Shown piece after piece: positions 11,746 to 24,482 of a DNA stretch of 64,000 nucleotides. The position numbers were made by a program, and so were the translations under genes. The notes below the pieces were generated by a model. The model did not search any database. It saw nothing but the letters and a program-made list of their open reading frames with translations, and was not told where the DNA came from. How positions within the stretch are numbered: position 1 is the stretch's first letter; each line of letters begins with the position of its first letter. Source of the stretch: Theropithecus gelada (taxonomy: Eukaryota; Chordata; Mammalia; Primates; Cercopithecidae); contig NC_037673.1 of NCBI RefSeq assembly GCF_003255815.1, positions 88,908,980-88,972,979 of the forward strand. The letters are read 5' to 3'.

Positions 11746-12102
11746 TGATATGGTTTGGCTGTGTCCCCAACCATATCTCATCTTCAATTGTAACTCCCAC
11801 AATTACAACATGTCGTGAGAGGAACCTGGTAGCGGGTGATTGAATCATGGGGGCAGGTCATTGAATCATGGGGGCAGGTCCTTCCCATGCTGTTCTCATA
11901 GTAGTGAATAAGTCTTAAGAGATCTGATGGTTCTAAAAAGGGGAGTTTCCCTGCACAAGCTCTCTTCTCTTGTCTGCTGCCATGTAAGATGTGCCTTTTA
12001 CCTTCGGCCATGATTAACTGTGAGTCCATTAAATGTCTTTCTTTTCTAAATTGCCCAGTCTTGTGTATGGCTTTATCGGCAGCATGAAAATGGACTAATA
12101 CA
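11746..12102 (+). repeat. 3' LTR of MaLR provirus 1
   Basis: Matches the 5' LTR but with a perfect 21-bp tandem duplication at 11839-11859/11860-11880 and loss of about 24 bases near 12015. Ends TAATACA at 12102. Confidence 0.93.
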
Positions 12103-12107
12103 ACCAC

Positions 12108-12701
12108 AAAGCCCTTTATTTACTAGAAAATTAGAAAATGTGTTTTAAAATAGATGTTTTTTAATTACCCTTCTAATATAGTCTTAGAAATTTAACAGTA
12201 CATGACCTGATTAAATATGATTAAGAACCATATCTACAATGGTGCAATTACCTAAGAATTCAGGCAAAGAACCATTTTAGTATGAATATTCAAATAGCCA
12301 AGTACTTGAAGTAGCTGTGGCCCAACAGGGCCTCTGAGCTTCAGGTTTTTTCTGCTGAAAATGGAAACAAATATTCATGCAGCCTAATGTTTGAAAAGCA
12401 TCTAGCATCATCTGATACATAAGCCCACAAAACAATATTTACTGAATTGGCCACCATTTACTTCCACTCAACATCACTGATGTTGGCCTCTGAAAGAACA
12501 AATCAATGAGAAATTGCTAGGAAAAGAGTCAGCTATTTCATCATAGTTCTGCAGTACTCTTCCAAAGGTAAAACAGACCTTCAGTAGTATCATCCAGGGC
12601 AAGCTGTTTCAGAACAACCATCTCCCATTCCTACTGTGGTATATATATTGATAAATGCAACTGCATAAGTGCCTAAGAATTCTCCTGATACCTTGCAGCT
12701 T
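12108..12701. other. Mostly unassigned DNA, possible MIR fragment
   Basis: No gene seen. About 12325-12440 has wording reminiscent of MIR (GAGCTTCAGGTTTTTTCTGC and AAGCATCTAGCA), but it is too diverged to be sure. Confidence 0.4.
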
Positions 12702-13725
12702 TGCTGCAAAAGCAAAAATAGACAAATGGGATATAATTAAACTAAAGAACTTCTGCACAGCAAAAGAAATTATCATCAGAGTGAACAGACAATCTACAGA
12801 ATGGGAGAAAATTTTTACAATCTACTCATCTCACAAAGGGCTAATATCCAGAATCCACAAAGAACTTAAACAACTTTACAAGAAAAAAAACAACTCCATC
12901 GAAAAGTGGGCAAAGGATATGAACAGCCACTTCTCAAAAGAAGACATTTATGCAGCCAACAGACACGTGAAAAAATGCTCATCATCACTGGTCATCAGAG
13001 AAATGCAAATCAAAACCACAATGAGATACCATCTCACGTCAGTTAGAATGGTGATCATTAAAAAGTCAGGAAACAACAGATGCTGGAGAGGATGTGGAGA
13101 AATAGGGGTGCTTTTACACTGTTGGTGGGAGTGCAAATTAGTTCAGCCATTGTGGAAGACAGTGTGGCAATTCCTCAAGGATCTAGAACTAGAAATACCA
13201 TTTGACCCAGCCATCCCATTACTTGGTATATACCCAAAGGATTATAAATCATGCTGCTATAAAGACACATCCACACGAATGTTTATTGTGGCACTATTCA
13301 CAATAGCCAAGACTTGGAACCAACCCACATGTCCATCAATGATAGACTGGATTAAGAAAATGTAATACATATACACCATGGAATACTATGCAGCCATAAA
13401 AAAGGATGAGTTAATGTCCTTTGCAGGGACATGGATGAAGCTGGAAACCATTTATTCTCAGCAAACTACCACAAGGACAGAAAACCAAACACTGCATGTT
13501 CTCACTCACAGGTGGGAACTGAACAATGAGAACACTTGGACACAGGGTGGCGAACATCACACACTGGGGTCTGTCAGGGGATGAGGGTTGGGTGAGGGAT
13601 AGCATTAGGAGAAATACCTAATGTGAATGATGAGTTGATGGGTACAGCAAACCAATATGGCACATGTATACCTATGTAACAAACCTGCACAACTAGAACT
13701 TAAAAGCATAATTAAAAAAAAAAAA
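12702..13725 (+). mobile_element. 5'-truncated L1 (L1PA-like), copy A of inverted pair
   Basis: Begins in the ORF2 C-terminal region and ends in a short A tail at about 13725. The ORF2 remnant is open from the flank (12655) to 13365. It stops at a TAA replacing the TGG codon after AAGAAAATG, so ORF2 is broken before its native end. The cysteine-rich motif is present. Many private variants are shared with the reverse L1 at 17769-19123. No convincing target duplication was found. Confidence 0.92.
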
Positions 13726-13965
13726 AGATTTTTACTAGCTGGAGGAAACTAGGATGGATGGAAGCAAAAGAGAGGTCAACCCTCAGATGGTTGAGGCCTT
13801 CGCAATAGAATGAAGACCAATCTTTTTTCATTCCACCCATTTTTTTTTCCTCATCTTCCTTCCTCTCAGGTTTCCTCCAGTAATAACCACCCATTTTCGC
13901 CATCTCTTTTCCTCCTCTTTTTTGCTTCCACAGTCATCATTTTTTTACTCACATACTGTCCTCAA
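13726..13965. other. Unassigned T-rich spacer
   Basis: Pyrimidine-rich sequence between an L1 tail and an Alu. No gene seen. Confidence 0.4.
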
Positions 13966-13974
13966 AGAATTCTT

Positions 13975-14277
13975 CTTTTTTTTTCTTCAGACAGGGTCTC
14001 GCTCTGTCTCCCAGGCACTAGAGTGCAGTGGCACACTCAATCTCGCCTCACTGCAACCTCCACCTCCTGGATTCAAGCGATTGTCCTGTCTCAGCCTTCC
14101 ACGTCACTGGGATTACAGGCGCCCACCACCACGCCTTGCTAATTTTTAATATTTTTAGTAGAGACAGGGTTTCACCATGTTGGCCAGGCTGGTCCCAAAC
14201 TCCTGACCTGAAGTGACCTGCCCACCTCAGCCTCCCAAAGTGCTGGGATTACAGGTGTGAGTCACCACACCCAACCT
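13975..14277 (-). mobile_element. Alu SINE (AluS-like)
   Basis: Full-length Alu in reverse orientation with a T run at its left. Target-site duplication AGAATTCTT lies at 13966-13974 and 14278-14286. Overlapping short ORFs in three frames are Alu translations. Confidence 0.94.
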
Positions 14278-14534
14278 AGAATTCTTTTGCTATTAATCAG
14301 TAGCCTCAGTAAAAGACAGGTTCTCTATTAGGAAACTGTTAAGAGTAGATCTGATATTCCTTTATATGTTAAAAAGAACACTGACATCATCCACAGTATC
14401 AAGTACTCACCATGAAGGCAACAGAATGAAACAAACAATCATAAAGCCATTCCCTTTCACCTACATCAGGAATACTGAATGCTTTGAGGCTTCATCTGAT
14501 TAAAGTTTCTTCTCTTCCTTCTCCAGAATATATC

Positions 14535-14801
14535 TTTTTTGGGGGGGAGGTGGGGATGGAGTCTCACTCTGGCACCCAGGCCGGAGTGTAGTGGCACAAT
14601 CTCAGCTCTCTGCAAACTCCACCTTACAGGTTCAAGAGATTCTCTTGCCTCAGTCTTCCAAGCAGCTGGGATTACAGGCACCTGCCACCACACCTGGATA
14701 ATTTTCTGTAGTTTTAGTAGAGATGGGGTTTCACCACATTGGCCAGGCTGGTCTCAAACGCCTGACCTCAAGTGATCCACCTACCTTGGCCTCCCAAAGT
14801 G
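14535..14801 (-). mobile_element. Alu SINE, diverged, short T run
   Basis: Reverse Alu starting with TTTTTT and a seven-base G run. The 5' end of the element (right side here) is cut at CCTCCCAAAGTG. Target-site duplication CTCCAGAATATATC at 14521-14534 and CTCCAGCATATATC at 14802-14815 (one mismatch) shows that it inserted as a 5'-truncated copy. Confidence 0.9.
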
Positions 14802-14815
14802 CTCCAGCATATATC

Positions 14816-16454
14816 AATATCATGATCATGAAAATGTCCATATTGCCCAAAGTAATTTATAAATTCAATGTTATTCCCATGAAACTACCATTGACATTCT
14901 TCACAGAATTAGAAAAAACTATTTTAAAATTCCTATGGAACCAAAAGAGAGCCCATACACCAAAGACAATCCTAAACAAAAAGAACAAAGTTGGAGGCAT
15001 CACGTTACCTGACCTCAAACTATACTACAAGGCTACAGTAACCAAAACAGCATGGTACTGGTAAAAAGCAGACACATACACCAGTGGAATAGAATAGGGA
15101 ACTCAGAAATAAGACCACACATCTACAATCATCTAATCTTCAACAAACCTGACAAAAACAAGCAACGGGGAAATGATTCCCTATTTAATAAGTAGTTCTG
15201 GGAGAACTGTTTAGCCATATGCAGAAAATTGAAACTGGACCCCTTCCTTACACCTTATACAAAAATTAACTTAAGATAGATTAATGACTAAAATATAAAA
15301 CCCCAAACTACAAAAACCCTAGAAGAAAATCTAGGCAATACCATTCAGGACATATGCAAGGGCAGATTTCATGATGAAACTGTCAAAAGAAATTGCAACC
15401 AAAGCAAAAATTGACAAATGGGATCTAATTAAACTAAAGAGCTTCTGCACAGGAAAAAAAAAAAACTATCATTAGAGCAAACAAGGCAACCTACAGAGTG
15501 GGAGAAAATGTTTGCAATCTATTCTTCTGACAAAGGTCTAATATCCAGAATCTACAAGGAATGTAACAAATTTACAGGAAAAAACAATCCCATTAAAAAG
15601 TGGGCAAAGGACATGAACAGACACTTCTCAAAAGAAGACATTCATGTGACCAACAAACATATGAAAAAAGCTCAACATCACTGATCATTAGAGAAATGCA
15701 AATCAAAACCACAATGAAATATCATCTCATGCCAGTTAGAATGGTGATTGTTAAAAACTCTAGAAACAACAGATGCTGGCATGGTTGCACAGAAACAGCA
15801 CTTTCACACTGTTGGTGGGAACATAAATTTGTTCAACCATTATGGAAGACAGTGTGGTGATTCCTAAAAGATCTAGAACCAGAAATACCATGTAACCCAG
15901 GAATCCCATTAGTGAATATAAACCCAAGGGAATATAAATCATTCTATTACAAAGATACATGCATGTGTATGTCCACTGCAGCACTATTCACAATAGCAAA
16001 GACTTGGAATCAACCCAAATGCCCATCAATGATGGACGAGATAAAGAAAATGTGGTACATATACGCCATGGAATACTATGCAGCCATAAAAATGAACGAG
16101 ATCATGTCATTTGCAGGTACATGGATGGAGCTGGAAGCCATTATCCTCAGCAAATTAATGCAGGAGCAGAAAACCAAACACCACATGTTCTCACTTTTAA
16201 GTGGTAGCTGAACAATGAGAACACATGGACACAGGGAGGGGAACAACACACACTGGGGCCTGTCGGAGGGTGACTTCAGGGGAGGGAGAGCATTAGGAAA
16301 AATAGCTAATGCATGCTAGGCTTAATACCTAGGTGATGGGTTGATAGGTGCAGCAAACCACCATGGCACACATTTACCTCTGTAACAAACCTGCACATCC
16401 TGCACATGTATCCTGGAACTTAAAAAAATAAAAAATAAAAATAAATAAATAAAA
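14816..16454 (+). mobile_element. 5'-truncated L1 (L1PB or old L1PA)
   Basis: Starts in the ORF2 region after the RT domain and continues through the C-terminal region. The 3'UTR carries TGCATGCTAGGCTTAATACC and an A-rich tail of AAATA repeats. ORF2 is broken by many stops; open fragments are 14723-15064 (fused to Alu), 15600-15860 and 15912-16211. It is older than the L1 at 22 kb by its 3'UTR type. Confidence 0.9.
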
Positions 16455-17751
16455 GTTTATGAAAGGGTTTTTTTTTTTTCCACTTCCTAACAAAAGCGTA
16501 CTAACAATCTTTGTCACTGTAGTGGATGAAAGTGGCATATTATAGTTTTAATTTGCATTTGCATAATTTTTAGTGACATTAAACATCTTTCTATATACTA
16601 AAAAAAAATTAACACATCTACAAAAGTCTATTTGCTAAAATCCTAAGCCTGACATTACCTTTTTTTTTTAGTAAGTTGATCCCAGTGCTTACTCAATTTA
16701 AAATAAATGAAAACTGGCAAGCAACCCCATCAGGTTTATAAATTGTTGTTTACATATATATGCCTCTCTCCACCTCTCATCAAATGACACTGGGCTTGGC
16801 ATTCAACTGGGTTCTTTCAAGAATAATTTCTAATATATTAGCAGTAGCCAACATAATAATGACTGTTAATTTCAGTCAAGTACTTCTCAAAATCCCACAA
16901 CCCAGAAAGTCAAATTATTCATTTTTAAAGCACTCCATATGAGGTTACAGGTAGAACATGATCTCTTTAATTCAAAATGAGTTCTGGGAAAGTAAACTAT
17001 TGTACAAGATGTTAGTAGAAATTCATAGTAAAGTTCACAATTTTGCCCATTAGTCCTAGAGAGCAAAGAAAAATTAAAGCAAGAAGAAATAGGGTTTTTA
17101 AAAAATATCGGGCATATTTACAAGTGACAATGTATTAATATTTATTAAACTGTATGACTTATAAGATAGCCAGTTTAAATAATCTTAAATAATTTATTCC
17201 ATTATTTATTAAATTTATTCCATTATTTTGGTAACTACACTTAAATTAATTCCAATTACAATCATAAATTCAAGCCTTAAAAGAAGAACAGAAATTAACA
17301 CTGCAAATTAACAATCAAAAGTCTAGGGCAGATAATCAAATGGGGTCCCTCATGTGGATCATTCAGCAAATATAACACAGGGGTTTTCCCCATCACCCCT
17401 TCCGGTTTTTATGGCCAAGTTCATCCCAGAGAAGATTTGTATCATTGAACTATGCCATCCACTCTTCAATTTTCCAAGGCATCATCTCCTCACTTTTAGC
17501 ACCCTTTTCTAAGGCCCTCATACTTCTTAGCTTCCCAGGAACGACCCCACACCTAAATTTGTCTCTCTAAGCCTTGCCCTCATCAGGCAAGTGCTCCATT
17601 CAGTTGATTTGACTCTAAGTCCCAACTATTGCTATCAAAATGTTATCTGTTTCGTGTTCTACTATTTCAGTTTCCTCATCTCAAATAACTATTCTGCTAA
17701 ACAAATTCAATATTCTTAGAATCCTTTGTTAGATAACAATTTAAGGATCAG
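16455..17751. other. Repeat-poor AT-rich DNA
   Basis: About 1.3 kb without any coding frame or recognisable repeat. Ends at the left target duplication of the next L1. Confidence 0.5.
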
Positions 17752-17768
17752 CCAACAGCTAATTCTTT

Positions 17769-19123
17769 TTTATTATTATACTTTTAAGTTCTAGGGTACA
17801 TGTGTACAACATGGTTTGTTACATAGGTATACATGTGCCATGTTGGTCTGCTGCACCCATCAACTCGTCATTTACATTAGGTATTTCTCCTAATGCTATC
17901 CCTCACCCAGCCCTCCAGCCCCCAACAGGCCCTGGCATGTGATGTTCCCCACCCTGTGTCCATGTGTTCTCATTGTTCAGTTCCCACCTATGAGTGAGAA
18001 CATGCAGTGTTTGGTTTTCTGTCCTTGTGGTAGTTTGCATAGAATGATGGTTTCCAGCTGCATCCATGTCCCTGCAAAGGACATTAACTCATCCTTTTTT
18101 ATGGCTGCATAGTATTCCATGGTGTATATGTGTTACATTTTCTTAATCCAGTCTATCATTGATGGACATGTGGGTTGGTTCCAAGTCTTGGCTATTGTGA
18201 ATAGTGCCACAATAAACATTCGTGTGGATGTGTCTTTATAGCAGCATGATTTATAATCCTTTGGGTATATACCAAGTAATAGGATGGCTGGGTCAAATGG
18301 TATTTCTAGTTCTAGATCCTTGAGGAATCGCCACACTGTCTTCCACAATGGCTGAACTAATTTGCACTCCCACCAACAGTGTAAAAGCACCCCTATTTCT
18401 CCACATCCTCTCCAGCATCTGTTGTTTCCTGACTTTTTAATGATCACCATTCTAACTGACGTGAGATGGTATCTCATTATGGTTTTGATTTGCATTTCTC
18501 TGATGACCAGTGATGATGAGCATTTTTTCCCGTGTCTGTTGGCTGCATAAATGTCTTCTTTTGAGAAATGTCTGTTCATATCCTTTGCCCACTTTTTGAT
18601 GGAGTTGTTTTTTTTCTTGTAAAGTTGTTTAAGTTCTTTGTAGATTCTGGATATTAGCCCTTTGTGAGATGAGTAGATTGCAAAAATTTTCTCCCATTCT
18701 GTAGGTTGTCTGTTCACTCTGATAATAGTTTCTTTTGCTGTGCCGAAGCTCTTTGGTTTAATCAGATCCCATTTGTCTATTCTGGCTCTTGTTGTCATTG
18801 CTTTTGGTGTTTTAGTCATGAAGTCTTTGCCCATGCCTATGGCCTGAATGGCTATTGCCTAGGTTTTCTTCTAGGGTTTTTATGGTGTTAGGTCTTACAT
18901 TTAAGTCTTTAATCCATCTTGAGTTAATTCTTGTATAAGGTGTAAAGAAGGGATCCAGTTTCAGCTTTCTACATACAGCTAGTCAGTTTTCCCAGCACCA
19001 TCTATTAAATAGGGAATCCTTTTCCCATTGCTTGTTTTTGTCAGGTTTGTCAAAGATCAGATGATTGTAGATGTACGGTGTTATTTCTGAGGCCTTTGTT
19101 CTGTTCCACTGGTGTATATATCA
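17769..19123 (-). mobile_element. 5'-truncated L1 (L1PA-like), copy B of inverted pair
   Basis: Reverse L1 from poly(T) and 3'UTR to a 5' truncation near GGAACAGAACAAAGG. Flanked by a 17-bp target-site duplication, CCAACAGCTAATTCTTT at 17752-17768 and CCAACAGATAATTCTTT at 19124-19140. The ORF2 remnant is open over 18133-18834 on the minus strand. It ends at the same aberrant TAA after AAGAAAATG as copy A. The cysteine-rich motif is kept. Confidence 0.96.
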
Positions 19124-19226
19124 CCAACAGATAATTCTTTAACCCAAAGGAATGATTAACAGGCCTATTTTGGCTCATTGGTAAAGATATTTGTGGAAAA
19201 GGTTATTTTTGGTACTCTCTGAATTA

Positions 19227-19557
19227 CAGCCAAGAGTTGCTTAATGATGGGGATATGTGTTGTGAAATGCATCATCAGGTGATTTTGTCATTGTGTGACC
19301 ATCGTGGAGTATACTTACACGAACCTAGAGGGTACAGCCTACTACAAACCTATATGGTATGGCCTACTGCTCCTAGGCTACAAACCCATAGAACATGTAA
19401 CTGTACTTAATACTGTAAGAAATTGTAACACAGTCGTATCTGTGTATCTAAATATATCTAAACATAGAAAAGGTTCATTAAAACTAAGGTATTATAATCT
19501 TATGGGACCACCATCCTCTATGTGGTCCATCATTGACTGAAACATCATGCATGACCT
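19227..19557 (+). mobile_element. Tigger-like non-autonomous DNA transposon (MITE)
   Basis: About 330 bases with decayed terminal inverted repeats: CAGCCAAGAGTTGCTTAATG at the left and a CATTGACTGAAACATCATGC-type right end. TA dinucleotides flank both sides (19225-19226 and 19558-19559), the expected TcMar target duplication. The interior (CCTACTGCTCCTAGGCTACA) matches a common primate MITE whose name I do not recall with certainty (Tigger4-like). It cannot code for a transposase. Confidence 0.65.
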
Positions 19558-19559
19558 TA

Positions 19560-21329
19560 CTTCACAAAAGCAAATTATATGCTGTGTATACAGAGAACCT
19601 GGTCATAGGAAAAAAAACAACTAAAGCTCAGTAAACAATCACAGTATTAGCAGAACCTCTGTGTAGGAAAAGGCCTTGAAGTTTATCTAGTTTGTAAGTT
19701 TTCTTAGGCTAGAAACCAGAGTATTTATCTTCCACAACAGCTTGCACCATGCCTTCCTTGCACACAGTAAATACTCAAGAAATACATGTTGAATCAATAG
19801 ATACTTGAACCTCTATCTGATGCATAAATCTCTAGACTTTTCCCTATTCCCTGCATCCATACTCCCTGTCTGTTATTCTGGATATAGCTAGCACAGTGGC
19901 AGTTCCAAGACCGAAGGCTGTTAATATCAATGCAAAAGGGTGACTATAGATATTTGACTCTCCCGAACCCTCATTAAAGCTATGCCTTCACTGATATATA
20001 TTTAATAGAAAATGTGACAAGTGCAAAATATAACAACTGTTTATAGTTGTATTAGTACCACAACATATTTATCAAAAGTAAAGGAATCAGTCCAAATCTT
20101 GGTTAGCAGTCTAATCTGACTTAAAACAAGATACAATTTGTTCCATTCACATTCTGAAAATAACTCATAGCCACAAAAGGTAAATATTTACAGGACAGAA
20201 ATCTAGAACAATAGTAATAGCAGAAAATTTTTCTGCTGTTTATTTTTACCAACTTGACATTAATGAAATATGACATTGCTATCAGCATAAACATGAAAGG
20301 GTGCCTAATATACTTAGAAATTATGGAAATCCCAAATAATGACAGCAAAAACAAAAATTATGTTTTTACTTTTCCTTTCACATGCCCTTTGTGTTAGTTT
20401 GACAGCATGTGACCTTGTTATCTACATACTATAATAACAAATTGGTTGCTAGTGTTGGAATTGCCTAGATGGAAGCATTAAAAATAACTAAACAAAATTA
20501 TATTTCTCTGTGACCAATAAAAGACCCATTGCACAGGACCCAGTTCTCATTTCTCTATGTTGGAAGCTGTGCTAAATGCAGCTAACCAAGAGAAAAATAT
20601 CTAAACAACTCTCAGAAGTAGCATACATATATATTACATCTTTGTTGAAATCTCAAATCTTACATTATCTAAAGATTTGAATCACCTTTAAAACAGTATT
20701 TATGAAAATTCTAATCTCCTATCATGTTTACTTTTCCTGTAAGTGGATATATCACTCCTACTAATATGTCTGTCTGATACTACTCATACAGATGAAAGCA
20801 CATAGTCATTTTAGGGATTAATAGAAAAACAGATATCTGCATGGAACATTTCCCTTATTAGATATTATCATGTGAGCATATTTTTCCTATTTCTGATTTT
20901 ACTACAAAATAAAATGAGTTTACTTTTACCCTTAAGTTTTTCTGTAATGTATATTGCCAATAATACAAATACTTTAACTGCACATTAGAAAAATCTCATT
21001 TTACTCTAAAAATTGCCATAGAAATTAGCCCTGAAGAGAACTCATAACACACACAAAAATCAAGATATGACTATGTCAAACTGGTATACTAGTTTCCATT
21101 TACACCAAATTTTACTTTTAAACATTACTTTAAAAGTTAAAGATATGTTTTTGAAAATCCCAGGCTAGATCATATAGTCATTAGAATGTTATCTGGCCTC
21201 TTTCTAAATTAGTGCCAAAATGAATCAATCAGACAAAAATCAATTAGCAAAAAACTATATACTGATCAACCGACTTAACAACTAGCCAAACTGTATATTC
21301 AAAAAGCCATCCACTCTTCTGTCCAAAAG
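19560..21329. other. Mostly unassigned DNA with possible L2/MIR tail
   Basis: No gene seen. Around 19735-19800 the phrase CACAGTAAATACTCAAGAAATA resembles the conserved 3' tail of L2 or MIR. The remainder is AT-rich and looks single copy. Confidence 0.4.
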
Positions 21330-21720
21330 TCTCATTTAGGGTGGGTGGAAGTACACATTGGCACTTTTCTGGAAAGCAATTTGGTAAGATATGTTGTGTT
21401 AATGTTCATTTTCTTTGACCAGTAATTCTACTCCTAAGAATTATCCTAAGGAAATATTTAGAAATGCAACAAACTTTTATGTATAAAAACGTGCATTCCA
21501 ACATTGTTTACTGGAGAAGGAAAAAAATCCAAACATCAAAAAGAGCTTAATTTTAAAAAACTGAATGCAATGCTGTTATTTAAATCACAATATGAATAGA
21601 ATAACCTAATAAAATTTTCAGAAAATGTATATAAAATATACCAAAAATGTCTATAATAATTACACCTTTGGTTACAGGTGATACTTATATTTTTCATATT
21701 TTTAGAAGTTTATAAGACTG
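21330..21720 (+). mobile_element. Very old L1 (L1M or HAL1-like) 3' fragment
   Basis: Wording such as GGAAAGCAATTTGG, TCCTAAGGAAATA and CATTGTTTACT follows, in order, the C-terminal ORF2 text of ancient L1s. It is too decayed for a subfamily name. Confidence 0.55.
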
Positions 21721-22057
21721 CTATTCAAGAATAATTGAATTTTTTACATTGAACTACTATAAACAAAGATTGTTTGTTAGAAGCCATTTTAATGAGTGAT
21801 AGTCATATTATATTTCACATGCACAGTGAAGAAAGAACTGTTGGTCATAAGTTGATGACTGTAATCAGCTGGCTCCTTCTGAAGCACCATGGACAACGGT
21901 AATGGTTCCCATGTTAGTAACTGTCAATAATCAAATTAGTAGAGCATTTATGTTGAAAATTTATATTTCCATCAAAGGTGAATTTATTTAACAAATAGCT
22001 GCATATCTCACTAGGGACAGTTAATGCAACAAAACTGTTGAAAAAGGTATAGAACCA

Positions 22058-23095
22058 GAGGGGCGCGCACCCAAGATGGCCGAATAGGAACAGCTCCAGC
22101 CTCCAGCTCCTAGCATGAATGACACAGAAGATGCGTGATTTCTGCATTTTCAACTGAGGTACCGGGTTCATCTCACTGGGGTGTGTCAGACAGTTGGCGC
22201 TAGTCCATGGGTGCAGCCCAACCAGCGAGAGCTGAAGCAGGGTGAGGCATCACCTCACCTGGGAAATGCAGGGGGGAAGGGAATTCCTTTTCCTAGCCAA
22301 AGGAAATTGAGACACACAACACCTGGAAAATCAGGTAACTCCCACCCTAATACTGCGCTTTACCAAGGGTCTTAGCAAATGGCACACCAGGAGATTATAC
22401 CCCACACCTGGCCCAGAGGGTTCCATGCCCACGGAGCCTCCCTCATTGCTAGCGCAGCAGTCTGAGATCTAACTGCAAGGCAGCAGCGAGGCTGGGGGAG
22501 GGGCACCCACCATTGCTGAGGCTTAAATAGGTAAACAAAGCCACGGGGAAGCTCAAATTGGGTGGAGCTCACCACAGCTCAAGGAGGCCAGCCGGCCTCT
22601 GTAGACTCCTCCTCTGGGGACAGGACATAGCTAAACAAAAAGCAGCAGAAACCTTGGCAGAGGTAAATGCCCCGGGCTGACAGCTTTGAAGAGGGCAGTG
22701 GATCTCCCAACACAGAGGTCGAGATCTGAGAACGGACAGACTGCCTGCTCGAGTGGGTCCCTGACCCCTGAGTAGCCTAACTGGGAGACATCCCTCACTA
22801 GGTGCAGACCGACACCTCACACCTCACACGGCGGGGTACACCCCTGAGACAAAGCTTCCAGAGCAAGAATCAGACAGCAACACTCGCTGTTCAGCAATAT
22901 TCTATCTTCTGCAGCCTCCACTGCTGATACCCAGGCAAACAAGGTCTGGAGTGGACCTCGAGCAAACTCCAACAGACCTACAGCTGCAGTTCCTGACTGT
23001 TAGAAGGAAAACTAACAAACAGAAAGGCCACCCGCACCAAAACCCCATCAGTACGTCACCATCATCAGAGACCAAAGGCAGATAAAACCACAAAG
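22058..23095 (+). promoter_or_regulatory. L1 5'UTR with internal promoter
   Basis: About 1 kb, the most GC-rich stretch of its neighbourhood. The start carries the YY1-binding core CAAGATGGCCG at 22072-22082, which in L1 sets the transcription start at the element's first base. L1 5'UTRs also carry an antisense promoter; I did not identify its sites here. CpGs are partly decayed to TG/CA, consistent with past methylation. Confidence 0.85.
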
Positions 23096-24419
23096 ATGGG
23101 GAAAAAGCAGTGCAGAAAAGTTGGAAATTCAAAAAGTAAGAGCGCATCTTCCCCTCCAAAGTAATGCAGCTTATCGCCAGCAATGGAACAAAGCTGGATG
23201 GAGAATGACTTTGACGAGTTGAGAGAAGAAGGCTTCAGTCGATCAAACTTCTCAGAGCTAAAGGAGGAACTACGTAACCAGCACAAAGAAACTAAAAACC
23301 TTGAAAAAAGAATGGATGAATGGATAACTAGAATAATCAATGCAGAGAAGACCTTAAAAGAACTGATAGACATGAAAACTTTAACACGAGAACTACGTGA
23401 CAAATGCACAAACTTCAGTAACTGACTCAATCAACTGGAAGAAAGAGTATCAGCGATTGAAGATCAAATGAATGAAATGAAGCAAGAAGAGAAGTGTAGA
23501 CAAAAAAGAGTAAAAAGAAATGAACAAAGCCTCCAAGAAATATGGGATTATGTGAAAAGACCAAATCTACATCTGATTGTTGTGCCTGAAAGTGACAGGG
23601 AAAATGGAACCAAGTTGGAAAACACTCTGCAGGATATCATCCAGGAGAACTTCTCCAACCTAGTAAGGCAGGCCAACATTCAAATTCAGGAAATACAGAG
23701 AACGCCACAAAGATACTCCTTAAGAAGAGCAACTCCGGCCGGGCACAGTGGCTCAAGCCTGTAATCCCAGCACTTTGGGAGGCCGAGATGGGTGGATCAG
23801 GAGGTCAGAAGATCGAGACCATCTTGGCTAACACGGTGAAACCCCGTCTCTACTAAAAAATACAAAAAACTAGCTGGGCAATGTGGCGGACGCCTGTAGT
23901 CCCAGCTACTCAGGAGGCTAAGGCAGGAGAATGGCGTGAACCTGGGAGGCGGAGCTTGCAGTGAGCTGAGATCCAGCCACTGTCTCCAGCCTGGGCAACA
24001 GAGCGAGACTCCGTCTCAAAAAAAATAAAAAAAAGAAGAGCAACTCCGAGTCACATAATTGTCAGATTCACCAAAGTTGAATGAAGGAAAAAATGTTAAG
24101 GGCAGCCAGAGAGAAAGGTCGGGTTACACACAAAGGGAAGCCCATCAGACTAACAGATCTCTTGGCCGAAACTCTCCAAGCCAGAAGAGAGTGGGGGCCA
24201 ATATTCAACATTCTTAAAGAAAAGAATTTTCAACCCAGAATTTCATATCCAGCCAAACTAAGTTTCATAAGTGAAGGAGAAATAAAATCGTTTACAGACA
24301 AGCAAATGCTTAGAGATTTTGTCACCACCAGGCCTGCCCTACAAGAGATCCTGAAGGCAGCACTAAATATGGAAAGGAACAACAGGTACCAGCCATTGCA
24401 AAAACACGTCAAAATGTAA
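23096..24419 (+). pseudogene. L1 ORF1, broken and split by AluY
   Basis: ORF1p is the trimeric RNA-binding chaperone of L1 particles. The start ATG at 23096 is kept, but a TAA about 22 codons in ends the frame. Open segments are 23183-23425 (coiled-coil region), 23468-23764 (running into the Alu) and 24081-24419, which ends at the native stop. Removing the Alu and one target duplication leaves 1013 bases, close to the usual 338 codons plus stop. The RNA-recognition and C-terminal domains are thus separated by the Alu. Confidence 0.92.
23737..24032 (+). mobile_element. AluY-like SINE inside L1 ORF1
   Basis: Full-length Alu beginning GGCCGGGCACAGTGG. It has the AluY-type phrases GGCTAACACGGTGAAACC and GGAGAATGGCGTGAACC and a short A-rich tail. 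A perfect 15-bp target-site duplication, AAGAAGAGCAACTCC, lies at 23722-23736 and 24033-24047. It is therefore younger than the L1. Confidence 0.96.
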
Positions 24420-24482
24420 AGTCCATCAATGCTAGGAAGAAACTGTATCAACTAGTGAGCAAAATAACCAGCTAATATCATA

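Larger units (their letters stand above)
9835..12102 (+). mobile_element. MaLR provirus (MST/THE1 type), complete with two LTRs
   Basis: A full LTR-internal-LTR element of the ERVL-MaLR class. The flanking 5-bp duplication is ACCAG at 9830-9834 and ACCAC at 12103-12107, one mismatch. Both LTRs begin TGATATGGTTT and end TAATACA. A purine-rich tract precedes the 3' LTR. The ORFs at 10641-11024 and 11100-11555 lie in the internal region, which shows no gag, pol or env motif; MaLR internal sequences are non-coding passengers mobilised in trans by ERVL-type enzymes. Confidence 0.95.

Noticed and set aside
14028..14216. Overlapping frames that look like short proteins
   Set aside because: Typical translation of reverse Alu sequence; same phrases occur in all reverse Alus here.
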